A stretch of 64,000 nucleotides of DNA from an uncultured Roseibium sp. (GTDB lineage: Bacteria; Pseudomonadota; Alphaproteobacteria; Rhizobiales; Stappiaceae). The translations under genes were made by a program, and so were the position numbers. The stretch is from contig NZ_CANMNP010000001.1 of NCBI RefSeq assembly GCF_947499295.1, positions 62,001-126,000 of the forward strand. The letters are read 5' to 3'. Shown here piece by piece: positions 36,026-45,026 of this stretch (the stretch's first letter is position 1; every line of letters begins with the position of its first letter). The notes beneath the pieces were generated by a model that was not told the origin of the DNA, made no database searches, and saw nothing but the letters and a program-made list of their open reading frames with translations.

Positions 36026-37132
36026 CTATTCGGCCGCAATTGTCGCTTCACTCAAGGAGGGATAATCGATGTATCCCTTTTCAGTGCCGCCGTAGAGTGT
36101 ATCGGGATCGAGCTGGTTCAACACAGCGTCGACTTTGAGACGCTCCACCAGATCGGGGTTGGAAATGAACGGCCTGCCAAACGCCACGAGGTCAAGCGTG
36201 CCACTCTCAACCGCCTCGATTGCCGTAGCGCGGTCATAACCGTTGTTGCCCATTCTGACGCCGTTGAAGAGCGCATATAGCGCAGCAAGATCGCCACCTT
36301 CGGGGATATCGCGCGGTCCGCCGGTCTGGCCTTCGACCAGATGTAGGTAGGCGAGGTCGTATTTGTTCAGCAAACGTATCGCGTGAGAGAAGGTCTGTTG
36401 CGGATCGCTGTCGGAAATGTCGTTTGCGTTTGAGAACGGACTAAGGCGGATCCCCACCCTTTCGCCGCCCCAGACACCAACGACCGCATCCATGACTTCC
36501 TTCAAGAACCGAGACCGGTTCTCGATAGATCCGCCATAAGCGTCCTCTCGCTTGTTAGACCCATCCCGCAGGAACTGGTCGATCAGATAGCCATTGGCCG
36601 CATGCACTTCGACCCCGTCAAAGCCTGCATCAAGGGCATTTGCCGCTGCCTTGCGGTAGTCTTCGACAATCTGCGGAATTTCACTTGCTTCAAGTGCTCT
36701 TGGTGTCGGCGTGTCCACAAATTGCGCGCCGTCGAAGGTCTTCGATTGAGCGGCAATCGCGCTCGGTGCAACAGGATCAACACCTTCCGGCTGCAAGACT
36801 GGATGCGAGATCCGGCCGACATGCCAGAGTTGAAGAACAATCTTGCCACCCTTGGCATGAACCGCGCTGGTTACCTTTTTCCATCCATCAACCTGGGCCG
36901 TGGAGTAAATGCCAGGTGTCCATGCATAACCCTTGCCTTGCGGCGATATTTGAGAGGCCTCGGTAATGATCAGGCCCGCCCCTGCTCGCTGTCCATAATA
37001 TTCAGCTTGCAATTCTGTTGGGGCATCGTCCTCGGCACGGGCGCGGTTCCGCGTCAGCGGTGCCATGACCACGCGGTTCTTGAGTTCAATTGCACCTGCT
37101 TGTGAGGCTTGGAAAAGCTTGCTGTCCGACAT
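36026..37132 (-). CDS. Old yellow enzyme family alkene reductase (NemA-like)
   Basis: A 368-residue FMN-dependent ene-reductase that uses NAD(P)H to reduce activated double bonds such as N-ethylmaleimide or 2-cyclohexenone. Diagnostic segments are PLTRNRA, LQLWHVGRISH and the substrate-binding pair H177/N180 in VEVHAANGYLIDQFLRDGSN. The N-terminus KLFQASQAGAIELKNRVVMAPL is standard. It lies downstream of a TetR regulator gene on the same strand. A site matching two others near tetR (37175-37190) lies in its leader, so it is probably induced by electrophiles through that regulator, as nemA is by NemR. Confidence 0.93.
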   Translation of the reverse strand: MSDSKLFQASQAGAIELKNRVVMAPLTRNRARAEDDAPTELQAEYYGQRAGAGLIITEASQISPQGKGYAWTPGIYSTAQVDGWKKVTSAVHAKGGKIVLQLWHVGRISHPVLQPEGVDPVAPSAIAAQSKTFDGAQFVDTPTPRALEASEIPQIVEDYRKAAANALDAGFDGVEVHAANGYLIDQFLRDGSNKREDAYGGSIENRSRFLKEVMDAVVGVWGGERVGIRLSPFSNANDISDSDPQQTFSHAIRLLNKYDLAYLHLVEGQTGGPRDIPEGGDLAALYALFNGVRMGNNGYDRATAIEAVESGTLDLVAFGRPFISNPDLVERLKVDAVLNQLDPDTLYGGTEKGYIDYPSLSEATIAAE

Positions 37133-37174
37133 CTTACTATCCTTTGCAGTCCTTTGGTCGGGTTGGCATAAAAT

Positions 37175-37190
37175 TGGAACGATCAGTCCA
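37175..37190. promoter_or_regulatory. TetR operator copy A, upstream of the OYE gene
   Basis: On the minus strand this reads TGGACTGATCGTTCCA, a near-palindrome extended by AT on each side (ATTGGA facing TCCAAT). It matches two sites upstream of tetR at 37854 and 37897 in most positions. It lies about 45-60 bp before the OYE start codon. Confidence 0.65.
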
Positions 37191-37234
37191 ATATTATACG
37201 CGAAACGTTTTGTTGGAATAGAGTTCAGGTCGAC

Positions 37235-37843
37235 TTAAGGTGAAAGCACCTCTTTTGCCTGTTGAATCGTTCGGGTGATCCGTTCGGCAGGAATTCCGGC
37301 TTTTCTGAGTGCCAGCGTGCCTATGGCCAGCGACGAATAGGCACTGGCCTTGTCACGGACGGCATCTGGATTCGCGGGATCGAGTGCCTTGGCAAACAGA
37401 TCCTCAATGCTTTCAAGATGACGCCGGCCGAGTTCGGCAACTTTCTCATCGTGTGGGGCAAGCTCTGTTATGCAGTTGATGAGAAGGCACCCGCGCGGCC
37501 CACCCTTGGGGTCTGACAAGGCCTTCATCATGGCATCAACAACATTTGCGTCGCTCGCCTCAGCTGCTCTCGCCGTTTCCGCAAGACCGCGTATCCCATT
37601 GCGGGAATAATATCCAATTGCCCTCAGAAACAGATCCTGCTTGCTGCCGAATGTAGCATAAAAACTTGATCGGCTTAACCCCATGGCGCCGGTCAGATCA
37701 TCAAGAGAGGTTGACTCGAAACCATTCTGCCAGAAGACGTTCATCGCTGCTTCAAGCGCAGCCGCTTCATCAAACGCACGAGGACGCCCAGGCCCTGAAG
37801 CCCGTTTTTCCTCGATGGTTGTTTTGCTTGCAGTGTGGCTCAT
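37235..37843 (-). CDS. TetR/AcrR-family repressor (NemR-like)
   Basis: A 202-residue regulator with an N-terminal helix-turn-helix (residues 25-70: ALEAAMNVFWQNGFESTSLDDLTGAMGLSRSSFYATFGSKQDLF, listed as region only) and a C-terminal ligand domain that holds C119 and C124 in GCLLINCITEL. Cysteines in this region are common in electrophile-sensing relatives of NemR and AcuR. It lies upstream of the OYE gene on the same strand (102-bp gap). Two operator-like 16-mers precede its start and one precedes OYE, so autoregulation is likely. Confidence 0.9.
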   Translation of the reverse strand: MSHTASKTTIEEKRASGPGRPRAFDEAAALEAAMNVFWQNGFESTSLDDLTGAMGLSRSSFYATFGSKQDLFLRAIGYYSRNGIRGLAETARAAEASDANVVDAMMKALSDPKGGPRGCLLINCITELAPHDEKVAELGRRHLESIEDLFAKALDPANPDAVRDKASAYSSLAIGTLALRKAGIPAERITRTIQQAKEVLSP

Positions 37844-37853
37844 GACACTGATA

Positions 37854-37869
37854 TGGACTGGCCAGTTCA
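37854..37869. promoter_or_regulatory. TetR operator copy B
   Basis: TGGACTGGCCAGTTCA, almost a perfect palindrome, lies 11 bp upstream of the tetR start codon. It shares the pattern TGGACTG-N-YC-N3-TC with the sites at 37897-37912 and 37175-37190. Confidence 0.65.
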
Positions 37870-37896
37870 GAATACAAGATGGCAGCGGACGTTTTT

Positions 37897-37912
37897 TGGA
37901 CTGACCAATTCA
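37897..37912. promoter_or_regulatory. TetR operator copy C
   Basis: TGGACTGACCAATTCA lies 43 bp upstream of copy B, about four helical turns, so repressor dimers on B and C would face the same side of the DNA. It is between tetR and the LivK-like gene. Confidence 0.6.
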
Positions 37913-37946
37913 ATACTCACGCAGTGCAACGTCGAATTGAGCGTAG

Positions 37947-39143
37947 TTACATGCGGCAAGAACCGGCATACGCGTCGCCGACATCGTCAAATACCCGCGC
38001 AATAGCTTCCATTTCATAGAGCCTGCTGGTTCTGCGAACACCTTCGACGAGATAAAAGTCCTGAATTGGAAACTGGTTCGAATTGAACCGGAAGTCTCCG
38101 CGAACACTTTCGAACGGGGCCGCGCTAATTGCCGAAATAAGAGCTTCCTGCTCTTTCACCCCGCCTGTCAGCTCGAGTGCAAAGTGGATAAGCTTGGCTG
38201 CATCATACCCCTGCGCGGCATAGACTGACGGCGCATATTTGTACTTTCGGGAAAACTCCCGGACGAACCTTTTGTTTGCGGGATTGTCGAGATTTGGGGC
38301 CCAATGAGATGCTGAAAAAAGCCCCTCACCCATCTCCGACGTTATTGGAAGCGTGATGGCATTGATCGTGTTCGATGACAGAAATGGGACAATGCCCTTC
38401 AGTCCGGATGTGTGAAACTGCTTGACCAGTTCGACACCCATGCCACCCGGCATGAAGGCATAAATGGCATCCGGTTCAATCTCAGCGATCTGGTTGAATT
38501 CCTCGGCAAAATCGGTCTGACCGAGTCTTGGGAAAAGCTCTCGTGCAATCTGCCCCTTAAAGTGTCGTCTGAATGCCGTAACCGCATCCCGCGCGGCTTC
38601 GTAGTCAGGTGCTATTGTCACAACCTGCTGATATCCCTTGAGACTCGCGTATCGCCCCATGGTTTCGTGAACCTGGTCGTCCTGGGATGCAGTGGAGAAA
38701 AAGAAGCGGTTACACTTGCCGCCTGCGATGGGAGCGGGCCCGGAATTTGTTCCAATGAACAGCGTCTTGGATCGCACGACGGGATCGTGAACCGCCAGCA
38801 TCACTCTTGAGAAATTGACACCAACGAGAACGTCGATACCATTTTCATCTATCAGTTTGGTGACCTGCTTGACCGCATGTTCAGGATCGAGCTTGTCGTC
38901 AACGACCAGCACGTTCGTCGCAAGACCACCAAGAGCTCCATTTGATTGCGCGACTGCCAGCATGAAGCCGTCCCGCATATGTTCGCCGAAGATCGCTGCC
39001 GGTCCTGACAAGGTTGCCAAGAGCCCGACCTTCAGTTCCTTGGCTTCTTGAGCGACAGAAACATTCGTTGCATAGATCAATACAACTGCAATTCCCATCG
39101 ACTTGATGAAGAGTTGAGATAACCAGCGCGCCATAGTTTTCAC
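37947..39143 (-). CDS. Orphan ABC-type branched-chain-amino-acid-like receptor (LivK family)
   Basis: A 398-residue periplasmic binding protein of the leucine/isoleucine/valine type. A signal peptide spans about residues 1-32 (cleavage near VSVAQEA). The mature part begins KELKVGLLATLSGPAAIFGE, as usual. No permease or ATPase genes are near, so it is an orphan receptor that may serve another transporter or a sensor. The ligand is unknown. The start is a GTG at 39143 or the ATG at 39134. It lies upstream of tetR on the same strand, and two TetR sites lie just past its 3' end. Confidence 0.85.
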   Translation of the reverse strand: MKTMARWLSQLFIKSMGIAVVLIYATNVSVAQEAKELKVGLLATLSGPAAIFGEHMRDGFMLAVAQSNGALGGLATNVLVVDDKLDPEHAVKQVTKLIDENGIDVLVGVNFSRVMLAVHDPVVRSKTLFIGTNSGPAPIAGGKCNRFFFSTASQDDQVHETMGRYASLKGYQQVVTIAPDYEAARDAVTAFRRHFKGQIARELFPRLGQTDFAEEFNQIAEIEPDAIYAFMPGGMGVELVKQFHTSGLKGIVPFLSSNTINAITLPITSEMGEGLFSASHWAPNLDNPANKRFVREFSRKYKYAPSVYAAQGYDAAKLIHFALELTGGVKEQEALISAISAAPFESVRGDFRFNSNQFPIQDFYLVEGVRRTSRLYEMEAIARVFDDVGDAYAGSCRM

Positions 39144-39485
39144 TTGCCCATTTTTCTAAACGCCGGTGCGACCCACATTTCGCATCCGAACGCTCGACTC
39201 GGACATATTGTGAATGAGACTCGTTAGGCATTTGCAAACAAGGCCAACCTGCCCGTCATTCACCACAAGCCCGTCACATTTTCCGTGAAATTCCCCAGTG
39301 CTGCCCCAATCCGGCCTGTGAACCGACGCATTATCAAAGGTTAATGCTTCAGGTCGTGGTCAGTGCCCGATGTCGTTTTGAACATGTTGAGGAACGGCAG
39401 GCACAAGAGTGTTCAGCAAAAAATACCGACCGGGACCAATGTCACCGCTCTGAGCGTACCCGTAGCGCAAACCCGGGAGGGCCAA
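39144..39485. other. Intergenic region before the SH3-domain protein gene
   Basis: This 342-bp stretch separates the divergent LivK-like and SH3-domain genes. An in-frame ATG at 39363 could lengthen the latter by 41 residues, but it lacks the good ribosome site seen at 39486. I see no RNA gene or repeat. Confidence 0.45.
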
Positions 39486-40652
39486 ATGTATTCCGTAATC
39501 GCGCCTGCCAACTCTTGCGATATCAGCACCAGCTACAGACCGGACAATGTAACAACAAAACCACCCAAAAAAGACCTCAAACTCGTCCATACAACCGATA
39601 CGGCTGCACTTGCTCTTCAAGATCCCGAACCGCTGGATGCCAGCAAAATTGCAGCAAAGATCTTGCACATGCATGCAACCTCTGAGGAAGCAGCCATCAA
39701 GGAAGCACGGAAACCGAAACTGCTCGATGGCCATGAGGAACCGGATCTGGAAATCCCCGGCGTGTTCCGCCGGCCGCGAGACAGTTCTGAAACAACGCCC
39801 CCGAAACCGGCCGTGGTTCCTCTGCCTCACGCCATAAAACAAAAAGCAAAATCCGGCCTACAGGATCCGAAATCCAAAATGTTCCTGATCAGCGGGCTGC
39901 TGATTGCCGTGATCGGATCCGCGGGTTTTGCCATTGGTATGGCTGCTGCCAACAAACCGGTTGAGGAAGATGCCCGACTGGTGACAACAGAAGCGATCTC
40001 CGCCGAACCGACCATCGAAGGGCTCATCGCCGACGACGCTGCGTCCCCTGTCAGCGCAACCCCCGTTCATTCCAGCGGAGCAACAACTGCACAAATTGAA
40101 AACGCCAAGGAGCGCATACGCCTGGCATTTGCAGAGCGAGGCACCTTGACCACACCGCAAGTTGCGCCTCTTTACCCGCAGACAAACGACACGAGGCCTT
40201 CAGGTTCAGAGCAGCCGACGCTCGACTTGGGTGACAAAGCGATTGGTGTTGATGCTATCGCCGGGAACAATGCACAACAGGTTGCTGCCGGTACAACGGC
40301 AACTATCGCGCCATCTCTCGCAGAACCTGCACCTCAACCCGAAACACCGTTGCAGAGTGACCCAACCTTACGAACGACCCCTGTTGAGTTGACGGAAACA
40401 GCCAGCGTGACGCCCAAAACGACGTCTGACCCTGGTACCGCTGGCACCGACTATCCCAACAAGGGGACCATCACCGCATCGGTCAATCTCAGGAAATCGG
40501 AAGACAAGGACGGAACGATCCTTGCTGTAATTCCTGCCGGTACTGAAATCAGTTTTAATACCTGCGGCACGTGGTGGTGCGGCGTCGACTTCGATGGGCA
40601 GACTGGTTTTGTCGGCAAGAAGTTTATCGAACGAACAGCTTCGGGCGAATGA
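39486..40652 (+). CDS. Single-pass membrane protein with C-terminal bacterial SH3 domain
   Basis: A 388-residue protein: a cytoplasmic polar N-terminus (about 1-130), one transmembrane helix (about 132-155, MFLISGLLIAVIGSAGFAIG), a Pro/Thr/Ala-rich periplasmic linker of some 170 residues, and an SH3b domain (about 328-384, ASVNLRKSEDKDGTILAVIP to GQTGFVGKKFI). SH3b domains often bind peptidoglycan or peptides. Two cysteines in the SH3 domain (NTCGTWWCG) could form a disulfide. I chose the ATG at 39486 because CGGGAGGG lies just before it. It precedes two other exported or cell-wall proteins on the same strand. Confidence 0.8.
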   Translation: MYSVIAPANSCDISTSYRPDNVTTKPPKKDLKLVHTTDTAALALQDPEPLDASKIAAKILHMHATSEEAAIKEARKPKLLDGHEEPDLEIPGVFRRPRDSSETTPPKPAVVPLPHAIKQKAKSGLQDPKSKMFLISGLLIAVIGSAGFAIGMAAANKPVEEDARLVTTEAISAEPTIEGLIADDAASPVSATPVHSSGATTAQIENAKERIRLAFAERGTLTTPQVAPLYPQTNDTRPSGSEQPTLDLGDKAIGVDAIAGNNAQQVAAGTTATIAPSLAEPAPQPETPLQSDPTLRTTPVELTETASVTPKTTSDPGTAGTDYPNKGTITASVNLRKSEDKDGTILAVIPAGTEISFNTCGTWWCGVDFDGQTGFVGKKFIERTASGE

Positions 40653-40800
40653 GTCACCTATTCAGGTAGAGGCTTGTTAAGCCCTGCCCCGTATCCTTCT
40701 CTTGGGCACATCGCACGTCTTCTTGATGGGCTGTCCCTGACACACTGGAATGGCTCCGGTGGATGATTAAACTGGCCTGAAGCAGCTACGGAGACGGATC

Positions 40801-41280
40801 ATGGCTTACCGCCAATCGTTCGCATTTGCCGCCGCAGTGTTTGCCATGTCCGGCCTGAATGTCGGCCAACCAGCACTCGCTGACGGGACAGACTGCGTCG
40901 TCTATGCCACCGACTATGCCAATGCGCATGTGGGAAGCGGCGACGTCGTGGGCGACGCCGTTTCCGGAGGCATGGCGGGAGCGGTTGTCGGAGGCGAATG
41001 GCGCGGCCCGAGCGGCGCGCGTCGTGGTGCACGCGCAGGCGGAGCACTTGGCGTGTTGGACAATCTCGGATCGATGCCCGGTGGTTGGGAAGCGCTTTAT
41101 GACATGGCCTACCAGATGTGCCAGCAGCAGACTTCCGGCGTGAATACCGACAGCTACCCGCAGTCCGGCTTGGCAGGTCCACGCTCCGACTGCCGCTCCT
41201 CAGCGACCGTCAATGGTCACCTGAAGCGCTCACCCGATGGCACCATTATGGCAGGGTCAGATTTCGGCAACTGCCGGTAA
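40801..41280 (+). CDS. Small exported glycine-rich protein
   Basis: A 159-residue protein with a signal peptide (AFAAAVFAMSGLNVGQPALA, cleavage near residue 28). A glycine-rich central stretch, GDVVGDAVSGGMAGAVVGGEW, looks like a glycine zipper, a motif of envelope-associated proteins. Four cysteines in the mature part could form two disulfides. GGAGACGGATC precedes the ATG. I do not recognise a named family. It lies between the SH3-domain protein and the lytic transglycosylase genes, so an envelope role is plausible. Confidence 0.7.
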   Translation: MAYRQSFAFAAAVFAMSGLNVGQPALADGTDCVVYATDYANAHVGSGDVVGDAVSGGMAGAVVGGEWRGPSGARRGARAGGALGVLDNLGSMPGGWEALYDMAYQMCQQQTSGVNTDSYPQSGLAGPRSDCRSSATVNGHLKRSPDGTIMAGSDFGNCR

Positions 41281-41421
41281 CCCGCTCAAGCACCCGAATT
41301 CCTGTGCGCGACACGTTTCAGCACGCTTGACCTGTTGACCTTGCCTGCGAAGCACAGTCAACTAGGGCGGATTTTTTAGGCTCCGCCGTTTCCATTGCGC
41401 CAGAATACGACAGGACTGTTC

Positions 41422-42618
41422 ATGAACCGCCGTGCCAAATTCACTTCCAAACTCGCCCTCGCTGCCCTTGCAGGACTTTGCCTGACAACTGCACCGGGTC
41501 TCGCACAGCAATGTGGCGGAGACTTCCGTCAGTTCCTGGCGGGCGTGAAGCAGGAAGCCGTCGCCAAGGGCCTTTCCGCCAACGCGGCCGACAAGACACT
41601 GGCAGGTGCCCAGATCGACAGAAAGGTCCTTTCCCGAGATCGGGCGCAGGGTGTTTTCAAGATGACATTTTTGGACTTTTCCAAGAGGGTCATCTCCAAC
41701 TACCGCATGAAGAACGGCGCGGCCAATATGAAGAAATATGCCGCTATCTTTCAGCGTACAGAGCAGGAATATGGCGCTCCGGCACCGGTCATCACGGCAT
41801 TTTGGGCATTGGAGACCGATTTCGGCGCGGTCCAGGGCGATTTCAATACGGTCAACGCACTCGCGACGCTTGCACATGATTGCCGGCGGCCCGAGCTCTT
41901 TCGGCCGCAACTTATCGCTGCTATCGAAATGGTCCAGCATGGCGACCTGGACCCACAGCGCACAACCGGGGCCTGGGCAGGTGAAATCGGCATGGTCCAG
42001 ATGCTGCCTGAAGACATCATCAAATTCGGCAAGGACGGAAATGGCGACGGTCATGTGCGCCTGAAGCAGAGCGCGGAAGATGCAATCCTGACAGCAGGTG
42101 CCTTCATTCAGCATCTTCGCTGGAGACGCGGTGAACCCTGGCTTCAGGAAGTCGCGGTGCCGCAGAACCTCAACTGGGCCGAGACCGGGCTTGGAAAAAC
42201 CAAGACCGGAGCGCAATGGGCAGCACTCGGTGTCCAGTCCCGTTGGGGGCAAATCTCCAGCAACCTGCCAGCTTCGCTCCTGCTGCCGCAAGGTCGCAAA
42301 GGTCCGGCGTTTCTCGCCTATCCGAACTACAATATTTATCTGGAATGGAACCAGTCCTTCATCTACACGACAACAGCGGCCTATTTCGCAACCCGGCTTG
42401 CCGGTGCTCCGCGTTATACTGCGGGCAATTCGGACCCGGGCCTGAACGACGCTCAGATGAAACAGCTGCAAACCAAACTTCAGAACATGGGTTTTGATGT
42501 CGGCAAGATCGACGGTATTCTCGGCTCCGGGACCCGCGCCGCCGTTCAGGCGGTCCAGGAGCGTCTCGGCTTGCCAGCTGATGCGTGGCCCACACCGGCA
42601 TTGCTCAATCGTCTATGA
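41422..42618 (+). CDS. Lytic murein transglycosylase (MltB family) with peptidoglycan-binding domain
   Basis: A 398-residue periplasmic enzyme that cleaves peptidoglycan glycan strands to 1,6-anhydro ends. It has a signal peptide (residues 1 to about 29), an SLT_2/MltB catalytic domain (about 30-320) with the probable catalytic glutamate E131 in ITAFWALETDFG, and GEIGMVQMLPEDIIKFG typical of the family. A C-terminal peptidoglycan-binding domain (about 337-398) reads QLQTKLQNMGFDVGKIDGI. The start at 41422 gives the signal peptide MNRRAKFTSKLALAALAG. Confidence 0.92.
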   Translation: MNRRAKFTSKLALAALAGLCLTTAPGLAQQCGGDFRQFLAGVKQEAVAKGLSANAADKTLAGAQIDRKVLSRDRAQGVFKMTFLDFSKRVISNYRMKNGAANMKKYAAIFQRTEQEYGAPAPVITAFWALETDFGAVQGDFNTVNALATLAHDCRRPELFRPQLIAAIEMVQHGDLDPQRTTGAWAGEIGMVQMLPEDIIKFGKDGNGDGHVRLKQSAEDAILTAGAFIQHLRWRRGEPWLQEVAVPQNLNWAETGLGKTKTGAQWAALGVQSRWGQISSNLPASLLLPQGRKGPAFLAYPNYNIYLEWNQSFIYTTTAAYFATRLAGAPRYTAGNSDPGLNDAQMKQLQTKLQNMGFDVGKIDGILGSGTRAAVQAVQERLGLPADAWPTPALLNRL

Positions 42619-42738
42619 TAAACGTGCGTGTCGCGCGATTAAAATAAGAGAACTGCCGGTCGTCCTACCATTTGTGAGACACGACACGCGTTGCCAGTGG
42701 TGATGATGTGGCACACGCCTTGAAACGGCAGTATTGCG

Positions 42739-43453
42739 TTGCAGAAAGGGATCCAAAGTTCCGGCAATGTGAGCCGAACCAAGCCCGGCACTGGGAAGGC
42801 CCTGCTTGTTCTTGAGCTTTTAGCGATTGTCGTCGGTCCAATTGTCCTGACAGGTCTGAGCGTTCAATTCCTCAGATTCTCAACAATATTCCTTGTCGCC
42901 GGTTACTGTTTCTGGCGCTTAAAAGCCAATGGCGTCGAGACGAGTTATCTCGCGGTCAACTGGGCAGGCTGCGTTAAGGCGTTACCTGGCATTTTTGCCA
43001 GATGGCTCCTTGGCACTGGAGCAATTGCGCTTGTCGTTCTTGTCCTCAATCCGGACAGACTATTTTGTATTCCACGCGCGGCGCCTCTTAATGATGGCAT
43101 CGATTGTGGTCTTCTACGGGTTTGTTTCCGTTCTTCCTCAAGAAATTGCCTTCCGGGCGTATGTTTCCTGGCGGATGGACGCCTTCAATCTCCCCTATCT
43201 GCCGGCCTTACTGGTATCTGCGGCCCTTTTCGGCTGGGTACACATCATCTTCGGCACCTGGGTGTCGGTCGTTCTTGCCGCTGTCGCAGGTCTTTCCTTT
43301 TACCGGACATACCGGAAATACAAATCTCTCGCGGCCGTGTGGCTGGAACACAGTCTGATCGGCGTTTCTGTGTTTGCGCTTGGGCTGGAAAACTACTTCT
43401 ATCTTGGTCCGACCTCGCCCGCGATCGCTGCCACCTGCGGTGCAGCTACATGA
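42739..43453 (+). pseudogene. CPBP/CAAX-protease-like membrane protein gene with a one-base frameshift
   Basis: The first part reads in one frame from 42739 to about 43066 (helices ALLVLELLAIVVGPIVLTGL and so on) and continues in the next frame to the stop at 43453. Removing one T from TTTT (43063-43066) joins them smoothly as NPDRLFVFHARRLLMMASIV, giving about 237 residues. The second part has the CPBP motifs: PQEIAFR (Gln for the first Glu of EExxxR), FGWVH and WLEHSLIG. The start is a TTG at 42739 or a GTG at 42769. It is a sequencing error, a true pseudogene or a recoded gene; the sequence alone cannot say. Confidence 0.75.
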
Positions 43454-43474
43454 CAGCTACCCGGCGTCGAACAC

Positions 43475-44044
43475 TCACTCGACCTTGGCCCCGTTAGCAC
43501 CGGGTGCGGCTTGATCGACCGTCGCTTTGCCATCATCGCCCAGCAAAAAGACAGCCAGAATCTTCGCAGGCCCGCTTCCGGTGTTTTCACTGCGATGTGT
43601 CACATTCATAGCTTCGAGAATGCCCTCACCTTCCCGATAGACCTTCTTACCGATTTCCTCGTAGGTCACCGTTATTTCGCCTTCCAGGATATACGCGAAC
43701 AAAGGCGCATGGTGTTGATGCCAACCTGTCACGTCTCCCGGTTCCATCGTGACGATCAAAGACTTCACTGATGGATTGTCCTGCGGAAATGCGACTTTCT
43801 CACCTGCGACCGTGAGATCACCGGAGAACACTTCCTGGACCTTTTCATACGGTGTCTTGGCGGCGCTTTCAGCCTCGACCGCTGCCTTGGAGCCAGGCTT
43901 TGCCAGAGGCTGTGACGGGGCTGGCTTTCCGTCCGGTGTAATGGATTTGTCCGCCGCAAAAACCGGATTTGCAACAAGTGCCAGCGACAAACACAAACAT
44001 ACCGGCAATGCCAGCAGCGACTTCACAGAGATGTTCACTTTCAC
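43475..44044 (-). CDS. Exported cupin-domain protein
   Basis: A 189-residue protein with a signal peptide (VKVNISVKSLLALPVCLCLS, cleavage near FAADKS) and a C-terminal cupin with metal ligands in GWHQHHAPLFAYILEGEITVTY and a second motif at MNVTHRSENTGSGPAKILAV. The start is taken as the GTG at 44044 because TTTGGAGACAA precedes it; the open frame extends further upstream without support. Small periplasmic cupins of this type have no common function. It follows the UPF0173 gene on the same strand after 17 bp and may share its transcript. Confidence 0.82.
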   Translation of the reverse strand: MKVNISVKSLLALPVCLCLSLALVANPVFAADKSITPDGKPAPSQPLAKPGSKAAVEAESAAKTPYEKVQEVFSGDLTVAGEKVAFPQDNPSVKSLIVTMEPGDVTGWHQHHAPLFAYILEGEITVTYEEIGKKVYREGEGILEAMNVTHRSENTGSGPAKILAVFLLGDDGKATVDQAAPGANGAKVE

Positions 44045-44061
44045 TTGTCTCCAAATACCGG

Positions 44062-44766
44062 TTAGATGCTTATCCCGGAACCGGGCTCCATGCACCTTAC
44101 CTTGCCTGAGTCGGCCCCGAGAGCCGAAACAAATGTCTCTGCCGTCTGATCAATAATCGGAAAGGTGCCATAGTGGCAGGGAACAATGGTGTCGAATTCA
44201 AAAAATCTCTTACAAGCCATTGCGGCCACTTTACCGCCCATGGTGAACCGGTCACCAATGGGCACAAGACCGATCTTCGGCTGGTAAATCTCGTTGATCA
44301 GTGACATGTCGGAAAAGATATCCGTATCGCCCATATGATAGAGAACCGGTTCATCAGGCGCTTCGATGATCACGCCATGCGGATTTCCAAGATATATGGC
44401 TTCGCCGTCGCCTTGTTTGGAAGAGGAATGCAAAGCCGACGTCAGCGCCACCTTGAACTTGCCGGTATCAACCATTCCGCCACTGTTCATCGGGTTGATG
44501 TTCTCAACACCTTGTCGGCCGGCCCACATGCAAATCTCGAAGTTTGTCGTCAACAGCGCTCCGGTCTTTTTGAGGATCTCGACCGCGTCTCCGATATGAT
44601 CGTCGTGACCATGTGTCAGAATAACGTGGTTCACACCCTCACAAACCTGATCAACCGAGTGTGTTTCCGGGAACGAAGGATTGCCTGTCAGGAAAGGGTC
44701 TATGAGGATGGATGCACCATCGACCTCGACCTTGAATGCGGAATGGCCGTACCACGTCAATTTCAT
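44062..44766 (-). CDS. UPF0173 metal-dependent hydrolase (metallo-beta-lactamase fold)
   Basis: A 234-residue hydrolase with the fold's metal-binding motif THGHDDHIGD, a start MKLTWYGHSAFKVE and downstream ligands in YHMGDTDIFSDM and PCHYGTFP. This is the UPF0173/YtkL family, whose natural substrate is unknown. The ATG at 44766 has AGAGGCGG upstream and gives the normal length; the frame's extra 12 codons are unsupported. It lies divergent from ruvX, with 260 bp between. Confidence 0.9.
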   Translation of the reverse strand: MKLTWYGHSAFKVEVDGASILIDPFLTGNPSFPETHSVDQVCEGVNHVILTHGHDDHIGDAVEILKKTGALLTTNFEICMWAGRQGVENINPMNSGGMVDTGKFKVALTSALHSSSKQGDGEAIYLGNPHGVIIEAPDEPVLYHMGDTDIFSDMSLINEIYQPKIGLVPIGDRFTMGGKVAAMACKRFFEFDTIVPCHYGTFPIIDQTAETFVSALGADSGKVRCMEPGSGISI

Positions 44767-45026
44767 TTGTGCCGCCTCTTTGTCTGCTCCTATTCCGAGC
44801 ACTCCAATTGAGCACCGGGAGCGTTACTCTTAACTCGCATGAAACTTCTTTTGACGTGATTGCACAATGTCAGGTCAACGGATTTTGAAAGCCTGTTGCG
44901 CAATGGAACCACTCGATTTTGTTCCCAATGGGATGACCGGAGGCAATGTCGTCTCCGGCCAGACTTTGGGCTTTGAAGAGCGTTTTCACGCTGGATCAGA
45001 GCCATTGGGCCTGTTAAAGGCACCGC

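Noticed and set aside
41362..42471. 369-codon minus-strand frame opposite the lytic transglycosylase
   Set aside because: The plus-strand gene has a signal peptide, catalytic domain and binding domain; the antisense frame has no recognisable motif.
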